Shown here: positions 1 to 9,287 of the stretch, in pieces
Layout of the letters: the number at the start of each line of letters is the position of its first letter
Numbering within the stretch: the first letter of the stretch is position 1
Assembly: GCF_016907235.1 (NCBI RefSeq)
Contig: NZ_JAFBBO010000001.1
Span: 4,278,001 to 4,342,000 of the forward strand
Length of the DNA: 64,000 nt
Reading direction: 5' to 3'
Source of the DNA: Oerskovia jenensis
GTDB taxonomy: Bacteria; Actinomycetota; Actinomycetes; Actinomycetales; Cellulomonadaceae
Position numbers and translations under genes: made by a program
Notes under the pieces: generated by a model
Database searches by the model: none
Seen by the model: the letters and a program-made list of their open reading frames with translations, nothing else
What the model was told of the DNA's origin: nothing

Positions 1-455
1 GCATCAAGCTCACGTCGCAGGGCGAGGTCGGCCCCGCCGGCGGCCCCGCGGGCGACCTCTACGTCGAGATCCGTGAGCGCAACCACGAGATCTTCGTGCG
101 CCGCGGCGACGACCTGCACTGCACCCTGCAGGTGCCCATGACGGCCGCGGCCCTCGGCACCGTGCTCGAGCTCGAGACGCTCGACGGCCCGCAGGAGATC
201 GACCTGCGTCCCGGGACCCAGCCCGGTCAGATCGTGACCCTCAAGAACCTCGGGGTCGGCCACCTGCACACCGGTGGTCGCGGCGACCTCAACGTGCACG
301 TCGAGGTCCAGGTCCCCACGGGTCTCGACGAGGCGCAGGAGGAGCTGCTGCGCTCGCTCGCCAAGGCTCGCGGCGAGGAGCGCCCGGACCCGCGCCTGTC
401 GGCCGCGCACCCGGGAGTCTTCTCCCGCCTGCGCGACAAGCTCTCGGGGCGCTGA
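1..455 (+). CDS. dnaJ: Chaperone protein DnaJ, C-terminal part (5' end outside window)
   Basis: Only the last ~150 residues are present, in a frame open from base 3 to the TGA at 453-455. They form the second half of the DnaJ C-terminal substrate-binding region: the segment RGDDLHCTLQVPMTAAALG, the GDLYVEI strand, then GGRGDLNVHVEVQVP near the end. DnaJ is the Hsp40 co-chaperone that delivers unfolded protein to DnaK and stimulates its ATPase. The J domain and any zinc fingers would lie upstream. The gene ends 2 nt before rsmE, so the two are probably co-transcribed. The identification is clear; whether this is DnaJ1 or DnaJ2 cannot be decided from this fragment. Confidence 0.9.
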   Translation, partial: IKLTSQGEVGPAGGPAGDLYVEIRERNHEIFVRRGDDLHCTLQVPMTAAALGTVLELETLDGPQEIDLRPGTQPGQIVTLKNLGVGHLHTGGRGDLNVHVEVQVPTGLDEAQEELLRSLAKARGEERPDPRLSAAHPGVFSRLRDKLSGR

Positions 456-457
456 GC

Positions 458-1279
458 GTGAGCGCGCCGGTCTTCCTCGCGGAGGCGAACGGTCCCACGG
501 GCGGCCTCGCGGGTTTCCCGGAGGGGTCGCTCTACGTGCTCGACGGCGCCGAGGGGCGCCACGCGGGCGTCGTCCAGCGGCGCGGGGTCGGTGAGTCGGT
601 CGACGTCGTCGACGGCGAGGGGCTCCGGCTGCGGTGCACCATCGAGGGGGTCGAGCCCTCCGGGGTGAGCCTGCGCGTCCGCGAGGTCGTCCAGGAACCG
701 GCGCCCGACGTCGTCGTGACGCTCGTCCAGGCCCTCGCCAAGGGGGACCGCGACGAGATGGCGATCGAGGCCGCGACCGAGGTCGGCGCCGACGCCGTGG
801 TCCCGTGGCAGGCCGAGCGCTCGATCGTGGTGTGGCGCGGCGACCGTGCGGCCAAGTCGCGTGCCCGCTGGCTCGCGACCGTGCGGGCCGCGACCAAGCA
901 GGCCCGCCGGGCCCGCCTTCCCCGCGTCGACCTCGCGATCGACACGCGATCGCTCGTCGAGCGCACGCGCCAGATCGTCGGCGCCGGCGGTGCGGTGATC
1001 GTGCTGCACGAGGAGGCGCTCGTCCCGCTCGCCGAGGTGTCCCTCCCCGTCCCTGCGACCCAGGACACGGCCGCGGCAGGCCGGGCACCCGAGGTGCTCG
1101 TCGTCGTCGGGCCCGAGGGAGGGATCTCCGAGCGGGAGGTCGAGGCGCTGACCGAGGCCGGGGCGCGTACCGCGCGACTGGGCCCCCACGTGCTGCGGAC
1201 CTCGACCGCGGGCCCCGTCGCGATCGCGATGCTCGTCCAACGGCTCGGCCGATGGGGCGGGGCGGACGACGAGCGATGA
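458..1279 (+). CDS. rsmE: 16S rRNA (uracil(1498)-N(3))-methyltransferase RsmE
   Basis: 273 aa, the usual length for RsmE. The enzyme methylates N3 of U1498 in the 16S rRNA decoding region using SAM. The N-terminal ~75 residues are the PUA-like RNA-binding part. The C-terminal SPOUT knot carries the SAM-binding signature VVGPEGG (about residues 215-221) and LGPHVLRTSTA (about 240-250), a variant of the usual LGxRILRTETA. The GTG at 458 follows the dnaJ stop by 2 nt, and the order dnaJ-rsmE is common in actinobacteria and firmicutes. An arginine-rich antisense reading exists but is a GC artefact. Confidence 0.92.
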   Translation: MSAPVFLAEANGPTGGLAGFPEGSLYVLDGAEGRHAGVVQRRGVGESVDVVDGEGLRLRCTIEGVEPSGVSLRVREVVQEPAPDVVVTLVQALAKGDRDEMAIEAATEVGADAVVPWQAERSIVVWRGDRAAKSRARWLATVRAATKQARRARLPRVDLAIDTRSLVERTRQIVGAGGAVIVLHEEALVPLAEVSLPVPATQDTAAAGRAPEVLVVVGPEGGISEREVEALTEAGARTARLGPHVLRTSTAGPVAIAMLVQRLGRWGGADDER

Positions 1280-1337
1280 CCTGGTGCACGGTGCCGGCGC
1301 AGGTCCCGTCGCCCGGGCCGTGTCGGTGAGCCGGGGG

Positions 1338-1343
1338 TAGCCT
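1338..1343 (+). promoter_or_regulatory. -10 element TAGCCT of a leaderless promoter for the HIT gene
   Basis: The hexamer matches TANNNT and lies 6 nt before the ATG at 1350, so transcription would start at or next to the initiation codon. No Shine-Dalgarno sequence is visible, consistent with leaderless translation. Confidence 0.6.
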
Positions 1344-1349
1344 GCCGTC

Positions 1350-1718
1350 ATGACCAGCAACGACACCGCTCGCCCGAACGACCCCGACTGCCTGTTCTGC
1401 AAGATCGTGGCCGGGGAGATCCCTGCGACGATCGTGGCGACCACGGACCAGGCCGTGGCGTTCAAGGACATCAACCCGCAGGCCCCGCTCCACGTGCTCG
1501 TGGTGCCGCGCGCGCACCACGGCGACATCGCGCAGCTCGCCGCCGCGGACCCGGATCTCCTCGCGGCGGTCGTGGCCCTGGCCGACGAGATCGCGAGCGA
1601 GCAGGCCGACGGTCAGTTCCGGCTCATCTTCAACTCGGGGCCGCGCGCCGGGCAGAGCGTGTTCCACGTCCACGGTCACGTCATCGGCGGTGCCGCGCTG
1701 GGGTGGAACCCGGCCTGA
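1350..1718 (+). CDS. HIT-family (histidine triad) nucleotide-binding protein, HinT-like
   Basis: 122 aa. It begins with the zinc-knuckle-like CLFCKIVAGEIPA and carries the histidine triad HVHGHVIGG at about residues 105-113, whose middle histidine is the nucleophile in purine nucleoside phosphoramidases. These proteins hydrolyse AMP-lysine or AMP-NH2 type substrates as cytosolic dimers. Length and motifs fit the HinT branch rather than GalT or Fhit. The gene sits alone between rsmE and phoH with its own leaderless promoter. The physiological substrate cannot be predicted. Confidence 0.88.
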   Translation: MTSNDTARPNDPDCLFCKIVAGEIPATIVATTDQAVAFKDINPQAPLHVLVVPRAHHGDIAQLAAADPDLLAAVVALADEIASEQADGQFRLIFNSGPRAGQSVFHVHGHVIGGAALGWNPA

Positions 1719-1859
1719 GCGCCGGGCGTCGTGCGCCCGAGCCCCGAGCCGCCGGGGGCCGCCGGTATTCGCCCTGACCCGGCGGGTCGCGCTCGATATC
1801 ATGGATGCACCACGAACCACCCAGACCTGCAGAAGGAGTGCCTCGGCGCAAGCCGGCTC

Positions 1860-3071
1860 ATGCCATCTTCGACACCGCCCTCACCGAACGGCCCGACGTC
1901 GCACGGCCCCGCGGGCACCTCTCGAGACCAGGACCGTACCCGCGCCGCGCGGACGAACGGGACCGGCGGTGCGGCGGCCCACCCCTCCGGGGCTCGGGTC
2001 GAGCACCGCATCGTGGTCCCGGCCCACGTGCCCATGGTCGACCTGCTGGGCAGCGGCGACGCGGTCCTGCGGGCGATCGAGGTGGGGTTTCCCACGATCG
2101 ACGTCCACGCGCGCGGCAACGAGATCGCGGTGACCGGCCCGGTGGGCGACGTCGCGCTGGCCTCGCGCCTGCTCGACGAGCTCGTCGAGGTCGTCGAGTC
2201 CGGTACACGCCTCACGCCCGACGTCGTGACGCGGTCCGTGGCGATGCTGACCGCCGCGACCGCGTCGCGCCCGGCCGAGGTCCTGACGCTCAACATCCTC
2301 TCGAGCCGCGGCCGGACCATCCGGCCCAAGACCGTGGGGCAGAAGCGCTACGTCGACGCGATCGACGCGAACACCGTGACGTTCGGGATCGGGCCCGCGG
2401 GAACCGGCAAGACGTACCTCGCGATGGCCAAGGCCGTCCAGGCGCTCCAGGCCAAGCAGGTCAGCCGCATCGTCCTGACGCGCCCGGCCGTCGAGGCGGG
2501 GGAGCGGCTCGGGTTCCTGCCCGGCTCGCTCTCGGAGAAGATCGACCCCTACCTGCGCCCGCTGTACGACGCGTTGCACGACATGATCGACCCCGAGTCG
2601 ATCCCCAAGCTCATCGAGGCCGGGACCATCGAGGTCGCGCCGCTGGCCTACATGCGCGGTCGCACGCTGAACAGCGCGTTCATCATTCTCGACGAGGCCC
2701 AGAACACCTCGAGCGAGCAGATGAAGATGTTCCTCACCCGTCTCGGCTTCGGGTCGAGGATGGTCATCACGGGTGACGTGACGCAGGTCGACCTGCCGGG
2801 TGGGACGCCGTCGGGCCTGCGGGTCATCGAGGACGTCCTGACCGGGGTCGACGACGTCGAGTTCTGCCGTCTGACGTCCACGGACGTCGTCCGGCACCGC
2901 CTCGTGAGCGACATCATCGACGCGTACGCGCGCTGGGACGTGAGCACCGCGCGTCCCGCGCACGACGGCGGCAGCCGCGCGCGTGGCACCGTGCGGGGCG
3001 GGACCGCACGCCGCGAGAGGCCGCGAGACCCACGAGAACCACGAGACCCACGAGAGCAAGAGGCACGCTGA
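1860..3071 (+). CDS. phoH: PhoH-family ATPase (PhoH-like protein)
   Basis: About 403 aa from ATG 1860. A KH-like N-terminal segment (residues ~45-110) precedes the PhoH ATPase domain with Walker [13 protein letters not shown] (about 178-189), the Walker B region [14 protein letters not shown] (about 273-286) and [12 protein letters not shown]. PhoH proteins are RNA-associated P-loop ATPases linked to RNA and ribosome maturation. The gene heads the set phoH-ybeY-CBS-era and overlaps ybeY by 1 nt. The start is uncertain: a strong AGAAGGAG at 1831-1838 is 21 nt upstream, longer than usual, and the frame is open further upstream to a GTG at 1731. The C-terminal ~35 residues are low-complexity and charged (repeats of R-D/E-P). 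Confidence 0.9.
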   Translation: MPSSTPPSPNGPTSHGPAGTSRDQDRTRAARTNGTGGAAAHPSGARVEHRIVVPAHVPMVDLLGSGDAVLRAIEVGFPTIDVHARGNEIAVTGPVGDVALASRLLDELVEVVESGTRLTPDVVTRSVAMLTAATASRPAEVLTLNILSSRGRTIRPKTVGQKRYVDAIDANTVTFGIGPAGTGKTYLAMAKAVQALQAKQVSRIVLTRPAVEAGERLGFLPGSLSEKIDPYLRPLYDALHDMIDPESIPKLIEAGTIEVAPLAYMRGRTLNSAFIILDEAQNTSSEQMKMFLTRLGFGSRMVITGDVTQVDLPGGTPSGLRVIEDVLTGVDDVEFCRLTSTDVVRHRLVSDIIDAYARWDVSTARPAHDGGSRARGTVRGGTARRERPRDPREPRDPREQEAR

Positions 3072-3523
3072 TGAGCGTCGAGATCAACAACGAGTCCGGC
3101 TACGAGGTCGACGAGGCCGAGTTCGCGGCCCTCGCGCGCTACGTCCTGGACGCCATGCACGTCCACCCGCAGTCCGAGCTCGGCATCCGGTTCGTCGAGT
3201 CCGACGTCATGGCCGAGCTGCACGTGCGCTGGATGGACGAGCCCGGCCCCACCGACGTCCTGTCCTTCCCGATGGACGAGCTCCGGCCCGGGCGCGACGG
3301 CGACGTGACCCCCGCAGGCGAGCTGGGGGACATCGTGCTGTGCCCCGAGGTCGCGGCGCAGCAGGCGATCACGGCGGGTCACTCCACGGCCGAGGAGATG
3401 CTCCTGCTCACGACGCACGGCATCCTGCACCTGCTCGGCTACGACCACGCCGAGCCCGAGGAGGAGAAGGAGATGTTCGCGCTGCAGCGCAAGCTCCTCC
3501 TGACCTTCCTCGCCAGCCGATGA
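3071..3523 (+). CDS. ybeY: Endoribonuclease YbeY (rRNA maturation factor)
   Basis: 150 aa. The zinc-binding signature [11 protein letters not shown] (about residues 116-126) is complete. YbeY is a metal-dependent single-strand RNase involved in 16S rRNA 3'-end maturation and ribosome quality control. ATG 3071 shares one base with the phoH stop, and the YbeY stop overlaps the next start by 4 nt (ATGA), so translation of the four genes phoH-ybeY-CBS-era is coupled. Confidence 0.93.
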   Translation: MSVEINNESGYEVDEAEFAALARYVLDAMHVHPQSELGIRFVESDVMAELHVRWMDEPGPTDVLSFPMDELRPGRDGDVTPAGELGDIVLCPEVAAQQAITAGHSTAEEMLLLTTHGILHLLGYDHAEPEEEKEMFALQRKLLLTFLASR

Positions 3524-4998
3524 CGGAGGTCCCCGTCGCGTTGCTGCTCGTCCTCGCGGTCGTGGGGGTCGTCCTGGCGGGTGCTCTCGGTGCGGGGGAG
3601 GCAGCGGTCATGCGCGTCACGCGCGCGGCCGTCACCGAGGCAGCCGCGGAGGCCGAGGCGGGGGCCGCGAGCGGTGGGGCGCACGGCGGAGCCGCGAGCC
3701 CGCCCCCTCCACGCGTGGTCCGGGTGCGTCGGGTCCAGGCGCTGACCGAGGACCCGCCGCACACCGCGGCCTCGCTCGCGTTCCTGCGCGTCGTCGCCGA
3801 GATGCTCGCGGCCGCCTGCGTGACCCTGCTCGTCCTGGCCTGGCTCGACGACTGGTGGCAGGCGCTGCTCGCGGCGCTGCTCTTCGCGGTCCTGGTCGCG
3901 CTCGTCTTCGCGCGGGTCGCGCCGCGCGCCCTCGGACGTCAGCACCCCGTGCGCGTGCTCCTGACCCTCTCGGGGGTCCTGAGCCCCGCGGTCGCCCTGA
4001 CGGGCTGGCTCGCGCGGGTCACGGCCTCGAAGGAGGACGCCGACGGCCCGCACGAGCGTGAGCTGCGGGACATGGTCGATCGCGTGAACGAGTCCGAGAT
4101 CATCGAGGAGGAGGAGCGCGAGATGATCCGCTCCGTCTTCGAGCTGGGCGACACGCTCACGCGCGAGGTCATGGTGCCGCGCACCGACATGATCACCACC
4201 CCGGCCTCCACGCCCCTGTCCAAGGCGCTGGCCCTCTTCCTGCGCTCGGGCTTCTCGCGCCTGCCGGTCACGGGGACGTCGGTCGACGACCTCGTGGGCG
4301 TCGTCTACTTCAAGGACGTCGTCAAGGTCGTGCACGGCACGCCCGAGGCCGCGTCGCGCCGTGTCGCGGACGTCGCACGGCCCGCGATCTTCGTCCCCGA
4401 GTCCAAGCCGGTCGACGACCTGCTGCGCGAGATGCAGGCCTCGTCGTCGCACATCGCGATGGTGGTCGACGAGTACGGCGGCGTCGCGGGCCTCGTGACG
4501 ATCGAGGACGCGCTCGAGGAGATCGTGGGCGAGCTGACCGACGAGCACGACCGGTCGGGCCCCGAGGTCGAGGACCTGGGGGACGGGACCTTCCGGGTCC
4601 CCGCGCGCCTCCCGCTCGACGAGCTGGGCGAGCTCTTCGACCTGGACGTCGAAGACGACGACGTCGACACGGTCGGAGGACTGCTCTCCAAGGCGCTCGG
4701 CAAGGTCCCGCTGCCGGGGTCGGCCGCCGAGGCCCAGGGCGTGCACATGACGGGCGAACGGGTCGAGGGGCGCCGCAAGCAGCTCGCGACCGTGCTCGTG
4801 CACGCCGTGGCCACCGACCGGGAGGCTGCGGGCGATCCCGAGGCAGCGCCGAGCGCCGGGAACCGTGAGCGCGCCGAGTCGCGCGAGCGCGGCCACCGAG
4901 ACCACCAGACGACCCCCGAGCACGCCGAGCGTGCCGGGCGGACCAGTGACTCCCCGCGTCGCGCGGGCGAGTCGAACGAGAGAGAAGCACACCGGTGA
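3520..4998 (+). CDS. DUF21/CNNM transmembrane plus CBS-pair and CorC/HlyC-domain protein
   Basis: 492 aa. The N-terminal DUF21 region has hydrophobic segments at about residues 7-27, 85-108, 110-133 and 145-160. A CBS pair follows (about 205-335; [20 protein letters not shown], then [14 protein letters not shown] and [24 protein letters not shown]), and then a CorC_HlyC domain. The family includes CNNM/CorB-type magnesium transport proteins and proteins once called hemolysin C. The last ~50 residues are hydrophilic and disordered (ER/H repeats). It starts with ATGA overlap on ybeY and ends with GTGA overlap on era. Ion transport is inferred from the family. Confidence 0.85.
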   Translation: MTEVPVALLLVLAVVGVVLAGALGAGEAAVMRVTRAAVTEAAAEAEAGAASGGAHGGAASPPPPRVVRVRRVQALTEDPPHTAASLAFLRVVAEMLAAACVTLLVLAWLDDWWQALLAALLFAVLVALVFARVAPRALGRQHPVRVLLTLSGVLSPAVALTGWLARVTASKEDADGPHERELRDMVDRVNESEIIEEEEREMIRSVFELGDTLTREVMVPRTDMITTPASTPLSKALALFLRSGFSRLPVTGTSVDDLVGVVYFKDVVKVVHGTPEAASRRVADVARPAIFVPESKPVDDLLREMQASSSHIAMVVDEYGGVAGLVTIEDALEEIVGELTDEHDRSGPEVEDLGDGTFRVPARLPLDELGELFDLDVEDDDVDTVGGLLSKALGKVPLPGSAAEAQGVHMTGERVEGRRKQLATVLVHAVATDREAAGDPEAAPSAGNRERAESRERGHRDHQTTPEHAERAGRTSDSPRRAGESNEREAHR

Positions 4999-5942
4999 CC
5001 CAGAACGACCACGCAGCAGCAGAGCACAAGGCCGGCTTCGCGTGCTTCGTCGGACGGCCCAACGCGGGCAAGTCCACGCTCACGAACGCCCTGGTGGGAC
5101 AGAAGGTCGCGATCACCTCCGGGCGACCGCAGACGACCCGCCACACGATCCGCGGCATCGTGCACCGCCCCGACGCGCAGCTCATCCTCGTGGACACGCC
5201 CGGGCTCCACCGTCCGCGCACGCTCCTGGGCGAGCGCCTCAACGACCTGGTCCGCGAGACGCTCGCGCAGGTCGACGTCATCGCGTTCTGCCTCCCGGCG
5301 GACCAGAAGGTCGGGCCGGGCGACAAGTACATCGCGGCCCAGCTCGCGGACCTGACGAAGGGCCGGCGCCCCACGCCGGTCGTCGCGGTCGTGACCAAGG
5401 CGGACCTCGTGGACCGCGAGACCCTGACCAAGCACCTCCTCGCGGTCGACCAGCTCGGCGAGTGGCAGGACATCGTGCCCGTCTCCGCCAAGGACGGCTT
5501 CCAGGTCGAGACGCTGGAGGAGGTGCTGGTCAAGCACCTGCCGCCGGGCCCCGAGCTGTACCCCGGGGGAGAGCTGACGGACGAGCCCGAGGCCGTGATG
5601 GTCGCCGAGCTCGTCCGCGAGGCCGCCCTGGAGGGCGTGCGCGACGAGCTGCCGCACAGCCTCGCGGTCGTCGTCGACGAGATCGTCCCGCGCGAGGGGT
5701 CGGGCAACCCGGAGACGGGCAGGCCGCCGCTCCTGGACGTGCGGGTCAACCTCTTCGTGGAGCGCGACAGCCAGAAGGCCATCATCATCGGGCGCGGCGG
5801 GTCGCGGCTGCGCCACGTCGGGACCGAGGCCCGCAAGGGCATCGAGGCGCTGCTCGGCGCGCGCGTGTACCTCGACCTGCACGTCAAGGTCGCCAAGGAC
5901 TGGCAGCGCGATCCCAAGCAGCTGCGCCGACTCGGGTTCTAG
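4995..5942 (+). CDS. era: GTPase Era
   Basis: 315 aa. G1 is GRPNAGKST (about residues 16-24), G3 is DTPG (about 67-70) and G4 is TKAD (about 133-136). The C-terminal KH domain contains [14 protein letters not shown] (about 263-276). Era binds the 3' end of 16S rRNA and acts in 30S assembly, which matches its coupling to ybeY. GTG 4995 overlaps the preceding TGA by 4 nt. Length and all motifs are standard. Confidence 0.96.
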   Translation: MTQNDHAAAEHKAGFACFVGRPNAGKSTLTNALVGQKVAITSGRPQTTRHTIRGIVHRPDAQLILVDTPGLHRPRTLLGERLNDLVRETLAQVDVIAFCLPADQKVGPGDKYIAAQLADLTKGRRPTPVVAVVTKADLVDRETLTKHLLAVDQLGEWQDIVPVSAKDGFQVETLEEVLVKHLPPGPELYPGGELTDEPEAVMVAELVREAALEGVRDELPHSLAVVVDEIVPREGSGNPETGRPPLLDVRVNLFVERDSQKAIIIGRGGSRLRHVGTEARKGIEALLGARVYLDLHVKVAKDWQRDPKQLRRLGF

Positions 5943-6011
5943 GGTGTACCCCCGCTCGGCGTCGGGCCGTCCCCAGGGCGGACGGACCCGGTCCCGCGAG
6001 ACGATCCTGTC

Positions 6012-7559
6012 GTGATCTTCCGTACCGCGGCCACGAGCGCCGCCCTCGCGATCGGCCTCGCCCTGGTCGGGGCCGTGACCGGTCCTCAGTGGTCCCCGGT
6101 CCCGGTCACCGACCACCTCGAGCCCACGACCGCCGACACGACCATCGGCGGCCAGGGACCCGACGTCCAGCCCGTGGGGACCTACGAGGTCCGGGAGACG
6201 CCGGTCGTGGTCAGGCTCGAGGGGACGAGCGTCGACGGGATCGTGCGCGAACCGGTCGGCGCCCCGGAGGGGCTCCCCGGTGTGGTGTTCCTCCACGGAG
6301 CCGGGACGGGCGCGGCCGACGAGGCGTTCGTCGACGTCGCGACCGACATGGCGAGCGCGGGCGTCGTGACCCTCGTGCCGTCCAAGCGGCTCGACACGTA
6401 CACGACCCGGCACCGCGACTACGTCGACATGGCCGACGACTACCAGCGCTCGGTGGACCTCCTGCGGACCAGGCCCTCGGTCGACCCGGACAGGGTGGGG
6501 CTGTACGCCGAGTCCGAGGGCACGTGGATCGCGCCGGTCCTGGTGGACCAGGACCCCGACGTGTCCTTCCTGGTCATGGTCTCCGCGCCCGTGGTGCCGC
6601 CACGGCAGCAGGCGGGCTTCGCGGTCGACTCGTACCTGCGCAACACGGGCGTTCCCCAGGGCGTCTTCCGGGCGATCCCGCGCGCGGTGGGCATGGAGAT
6701 GCCGGGGGGCGGGTTCGAGTACGCGGACTTCGACGTCACGCCCTACCTCGCGCGCCTCGACGTGCCGACCCTCGTGGTCTACGGCACGGCCGACCCGTCG
6801 ATGCCGATCGAGCAGGGGGCCCTGCGCATCATCGCCGAGGCGGGGGCGAACGGGAACCATGACGTGACCGTGCGCTACTACGAGGGTGCGAACCACGGCA
6901 TCAAGATCGACGACGTCCTCGTGCCGGACTTCGCGCGTGACGTCTCGGCGTGGGTCCAGGGTCTCCCGGGCACCGCGGGGGCCCCGCCGACCGTGGCGGG
7001 TGGTCAGCCGAACCAGCTCTACCTCGCCTCGGCCGTGCCCAACCCTCGGTGGTACGGCAACGGCGACATCGTCATCGGGTTCGTGATCGTCGGCGGTGCG
7101 CTGCTCGTGGTGGGTCCGCTCGTGTGGCTCGTGACCGGGACGGTGCGCCGGGTACGCCGCACGCCGCACTCGCCGGGTCGGCTCGCGCCCGGGCTCCGGT
7201 GGCCGCTCGTGGGACTCGCGGTCGGGTCGGTCGCGACCATGGCGGGGCTCGTCGTCTACCTGGTCTCGGTCGCGAGGCTGGCGCTCGACTACCGGACGGA
7301 CGCGTGGGTGGTCCAGGGCGGGTGGGTCGCCGTGCGCCTCCTGGGGCTGGCGACGGTCGTCGCCGCGGCGTTCATCATCAACCGCCTGTCGGACCTGCGG
7401 ACGGCGCACAAGGCCGTGGACGCCTCCCCGGAGGGAGGGGTCGTGGTGCGCCCGGCGACCGGCGTCGGTGCCCGCACGACGCTGTGGGCGACGGTCGCCG
7501 GTTCGACGATCCTCCTCGTGACCCTCGCCTACTGGGGTGTGTACCAGCTGGGCATCTGA
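6012..7559 (+). CDS. Alpha/beta-hydrolase fused to a C-terminal multi-pass membrane domain
   Basis: 515 aa. The N-terminus (residues ~4-22) is a signal or anchor helix. Residues ~60-315 are an alpha/beta-hydrolase: GVVFLHGAG oxyanion region, nucleophile elbow YAESEG (Ser ~166), acid in VYGTADPS (Asp ~261) and base in GANHG (His ~295). After a short linker come four hydrophobic segments (about 355-378, 395-420, 435-455, 492-512). The catalytic domain is thus probably extracytoplasmic and tethered at both ends. Substrate is unknown; serine aminopeptidase-like or acyl-ester hydrolases fit. The GTG start at 6012 has no convincing Shine-Dalgarno sequence. It stands alone between era and the propeller genes. 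Confidence 0.75.
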   Translation: MIFRTAATSAALAIGLALVGAVTGPQWSPVPVTDHLEPTTADTTIGGQGPDVQPVGTYEVRETPVVVRLEGTSVDGIVREPVGAPEGLPGVVFLHGAGTGAADEAFVDVATDMASAGVVTLVPSKRLDTYTTRHRDYVDMADDYQRSVDLLRTRPSVDPDRVGLYAESEGTWIAPVLVDQDPDVSFLVMVSAPVVPPRQQAGFAVDSYLRNTGVPQGVFRAIPRAVGMEMPGGGFEYADFDVTPYLARLDVPTLVVYGTADPSMPIEQGALRIIAEAGANGNHDVTVRYYEGANHGIKIDDVLVPDFARDVSAWVQGLPGTAGAPPTVAGGQPNQLYLASAVPNPRWYGNGDIVIGFVIVGGALLVVGPLVWLVTGTVRRVRRTPHSPGRLAPGLRWPLVGLAVGSVATMAGLVVYLVSVARLALDYRTDAWVVQGGWVAVRLLGLATVVAAAFIINRLSDLRTAHKAVDASPEGGVVVRPATGVGARTTLWATVAGSTILLVTLAYWGVYQLGI

Positions 7560-7579
7560 CGCGCGGGGTCGCGGACGCC

Positions 7580-7585
7580 TATGGT
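7580..7585 (+). promoter_or_regulatory. -10 element TATGGT, leaderless promoter of the first propeller gene
   Basis: TANNNT match 6 nt before ATG 7592. It decides the choice of this ATG over longer upstream in-frame readings. Confidence 0.6.
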
Positions 7586-7591
7586 CGTCCC

Positions 7592-9163
7592 ATGGGACGA
7601 CGCGCGCGGGGAACAGGGGGTTCGCGCGTGCGCGTCCTGGCGATCGAGGAGGTCGACGAGGACGTCCTGGAGACGTCCGGCCCGCCTGCGCGCAGCGAGG
7701 TTCCCGACGGCGGAGCGTCCGTCCCGGGGCCTGCCGGGGTGGGGGAGTCGCACGACTCGTCCGGTGCCGGAGCGCCCGGCGACGAGAGAGCCGCACGTCG
7801 GCCGTGGTCGCGCCGGTCCGGCCTCCTGGTCGGGGCGGGCGCTGCCGTGGTCGCACTCCTCGTCGGCGGCGGGGTCGTTCGTGGGGAGCTGAACGAGTCC
7901 GCGCGCGTCGAGCGCGTCGTCGCCGCCGGGGGTGTCCGGCCTCTGGGGTCGGGTGCGACCGTCGAGTGGCGGATCGACCCGCCGAGGCCGGCGCAGGAGG
8001 ACTTCCAGGGGATGCGGTGGGTCCAGCCGGCCGTGGTGGACGGGACGCTCGTCGTGCCCGGAGATCCGGTGGTCGGGTACGACCCGGTCACGGGGCAGGA
8101 GCGGTGGCGAGGGACGCCGCAGCCGAGCGGGGCCGCCGAGCGCCTGACCGGGTGCTCGGGAACCGGGACCTGGTGGGCCCAGGAGGGGCCGCTGGTCTGC
8201 ACGACGTCCGAGATCCGGGCCGTCCCGATGACCGGGGGGACGTTCGAGCACCTCGTCCCCGTGCGCCTCGAGGTGATGGTCGCCACGACCGGGGAGGTCA
8301 CGGGCTCGCGCGCGTTCGACGAGGGGACCCAGGGAGCGGCGGTCTTCGACGACGGGATCGCCACGGTCAGGTGGGGGGACGAGGGCCAGGCGGTGGTCGA
8401 CCTGGAGGACATGGCGACGGGGGAGCCGCGCTGGTCACGGGAGATCGCCGTGGAGCGCGGGAGCGGCGCGGACGCGAGCTACCTGGGGTTGCAGGACGGC
8501 GGGTCGGTCCTCCTGGTCGCGGTCGCGGGCCGCCTCGTGACGCTGGACGCCGACGGCGGGACGGTCGACGGGGCCGAGGAGGCGTGGACCGTACCGCTGC
8601 GCGACGGGCGTGCACGCGTCCAGCACCGTGACGGGGGCTCGACGGTCCTCGACCGCGACGGGACGGAGCTCTTCCGCGCGCGGGGCACGGTCCAGGAGTT
8701 CGAGACGACGGACGGTGCGCCGCCGAAGGTGTACTTCGTGACCGTGGGCGGTGGTGTGATGGACGAGTCCGGGGAGATCGCCCCTGCGCGCACGACCGCG
8801 CTCGACCCGGCCACCGGGCGGACCCTGTGGAGCAGGGACGGGGTCGACACCCCGGTCGCCCAGGTGGGGGACGTCGGCGTCCTGTCGGGTGCGGGTCGGC
8901 TGTGGGGCGTCGACCTGGGATCCGGGGAGCGCCTCTGGGAGAGCTCCGGGGTCCGCACCTACACGTCGTCGCACACCGACGGCACGGACCTGTACCTGGT
9001 GGGCACGAGCGCGTCGGGCGGGACGAGCATCACGGCGATCTCCCTGGACTCCGGGCACGAGCTGTGGTCGAGCGAGCTCGAGGATTCCGTGATCTCGGGG
9101 ATGGCTGTGAGCGGCAGGCTCGTCGTGATGAGCGACGACGGCGGCCTGCTCGGGATCGGGTGA
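7592..9163 (+). CDS. Membrane-anchored PQQ-like beta-propeller protein (paralogue 1)
   Basis: 523 aa. A cytosolic N-terminus of ~70 residues ([12 protein letters not shown], acidic) is followed by one transmembrane helix (about 73-95) and a large extracytoplasmic domain with propeller-blade repeats of the type [21 protein letters not shown] and [10 protein letters not shown]. The repeats resemble PQQ/BamB-like eight-bladed propellers, but nothing indicates a cofactor or enzymatic role. The next gene encodes a paralogue of the same architecture and similar N-terminal motif. A binding or scaffolding role at the envelope is inference. Confidence 0.7.
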   Translation: MGRRARGTGGSRVRVLAIEEVDEDVLETSGPPARSEVPDGGASVPGPAGVGESHDSSGAGAPGDERAARRPWSRRSGLLVGAGAAVVALLVGGGVVRGELNESARVERVVAAGGVRPLGSGATVEWRIDPPRPAQEDFQGMRWVQPAVVDGTLVVPGDPVVGYDPVTGQERWRGTPQPSGAAERLTGCSGTGTWWAQEGPLVCTTSEIRAVPMTGGTFEHLVPVRLEVMVATTGEVTGSRAFDEGTQGAAVFDDGIATVRWGDEGQAVVDLEDMATGEPRWSREIAVERGSGADASYLGLQDGGSVLLVAVAGRLVTLDADGGTVDGAEEAWTVPLRDGRARVQHRDGGSTVLDRDGTELFRARGTVQEFETTDGAPPKVYFVTVGGGVMDESGEIAPARTTALDPATGRTLWSRDGVDTPVAQVGDVGVLSGAGRLWGVDLGSGERLWESSGVRTYTSSHTDGTDLYLVGTSASGGTSITAISLDSGHELWSSELEDSVISGMAVSGRLVVMSDDGGLLGIG

Positions 9164-9275
9164 CGGACCTGTCCGCGTCGGGACGCCCGGCTCGTCGTGG
9201 GCTCCGTGCCCGACCGCGCCACCCGGCGGGTCGCGCCCCCGGCGGCCTCGCCCCGCCCTGCCGGGACAACGGGAC

Positions 9276-9281
9276 TACCGT
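9276..9281 (+). promoter_or_regulatory. -10 element TACCGT, leaderless promoter of the second propeller gene
   Basis: TANNNT match 6 nt before GTG 9288, the same arrangement as for the upstream paralogue. Each copy therefore seems to have its own promoter. Confidence 0.55.
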
Positions 9282-9287
9282 GGAGAA

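Noticed and set aside
4305-7856. 1183-codon open frame on the minus strand
   Set aside because: It runs antisense across the CBS protein, era and hydrolase genes; it is Arg/His/Asp/Gly-rich with no domain, a normal result of high GC.
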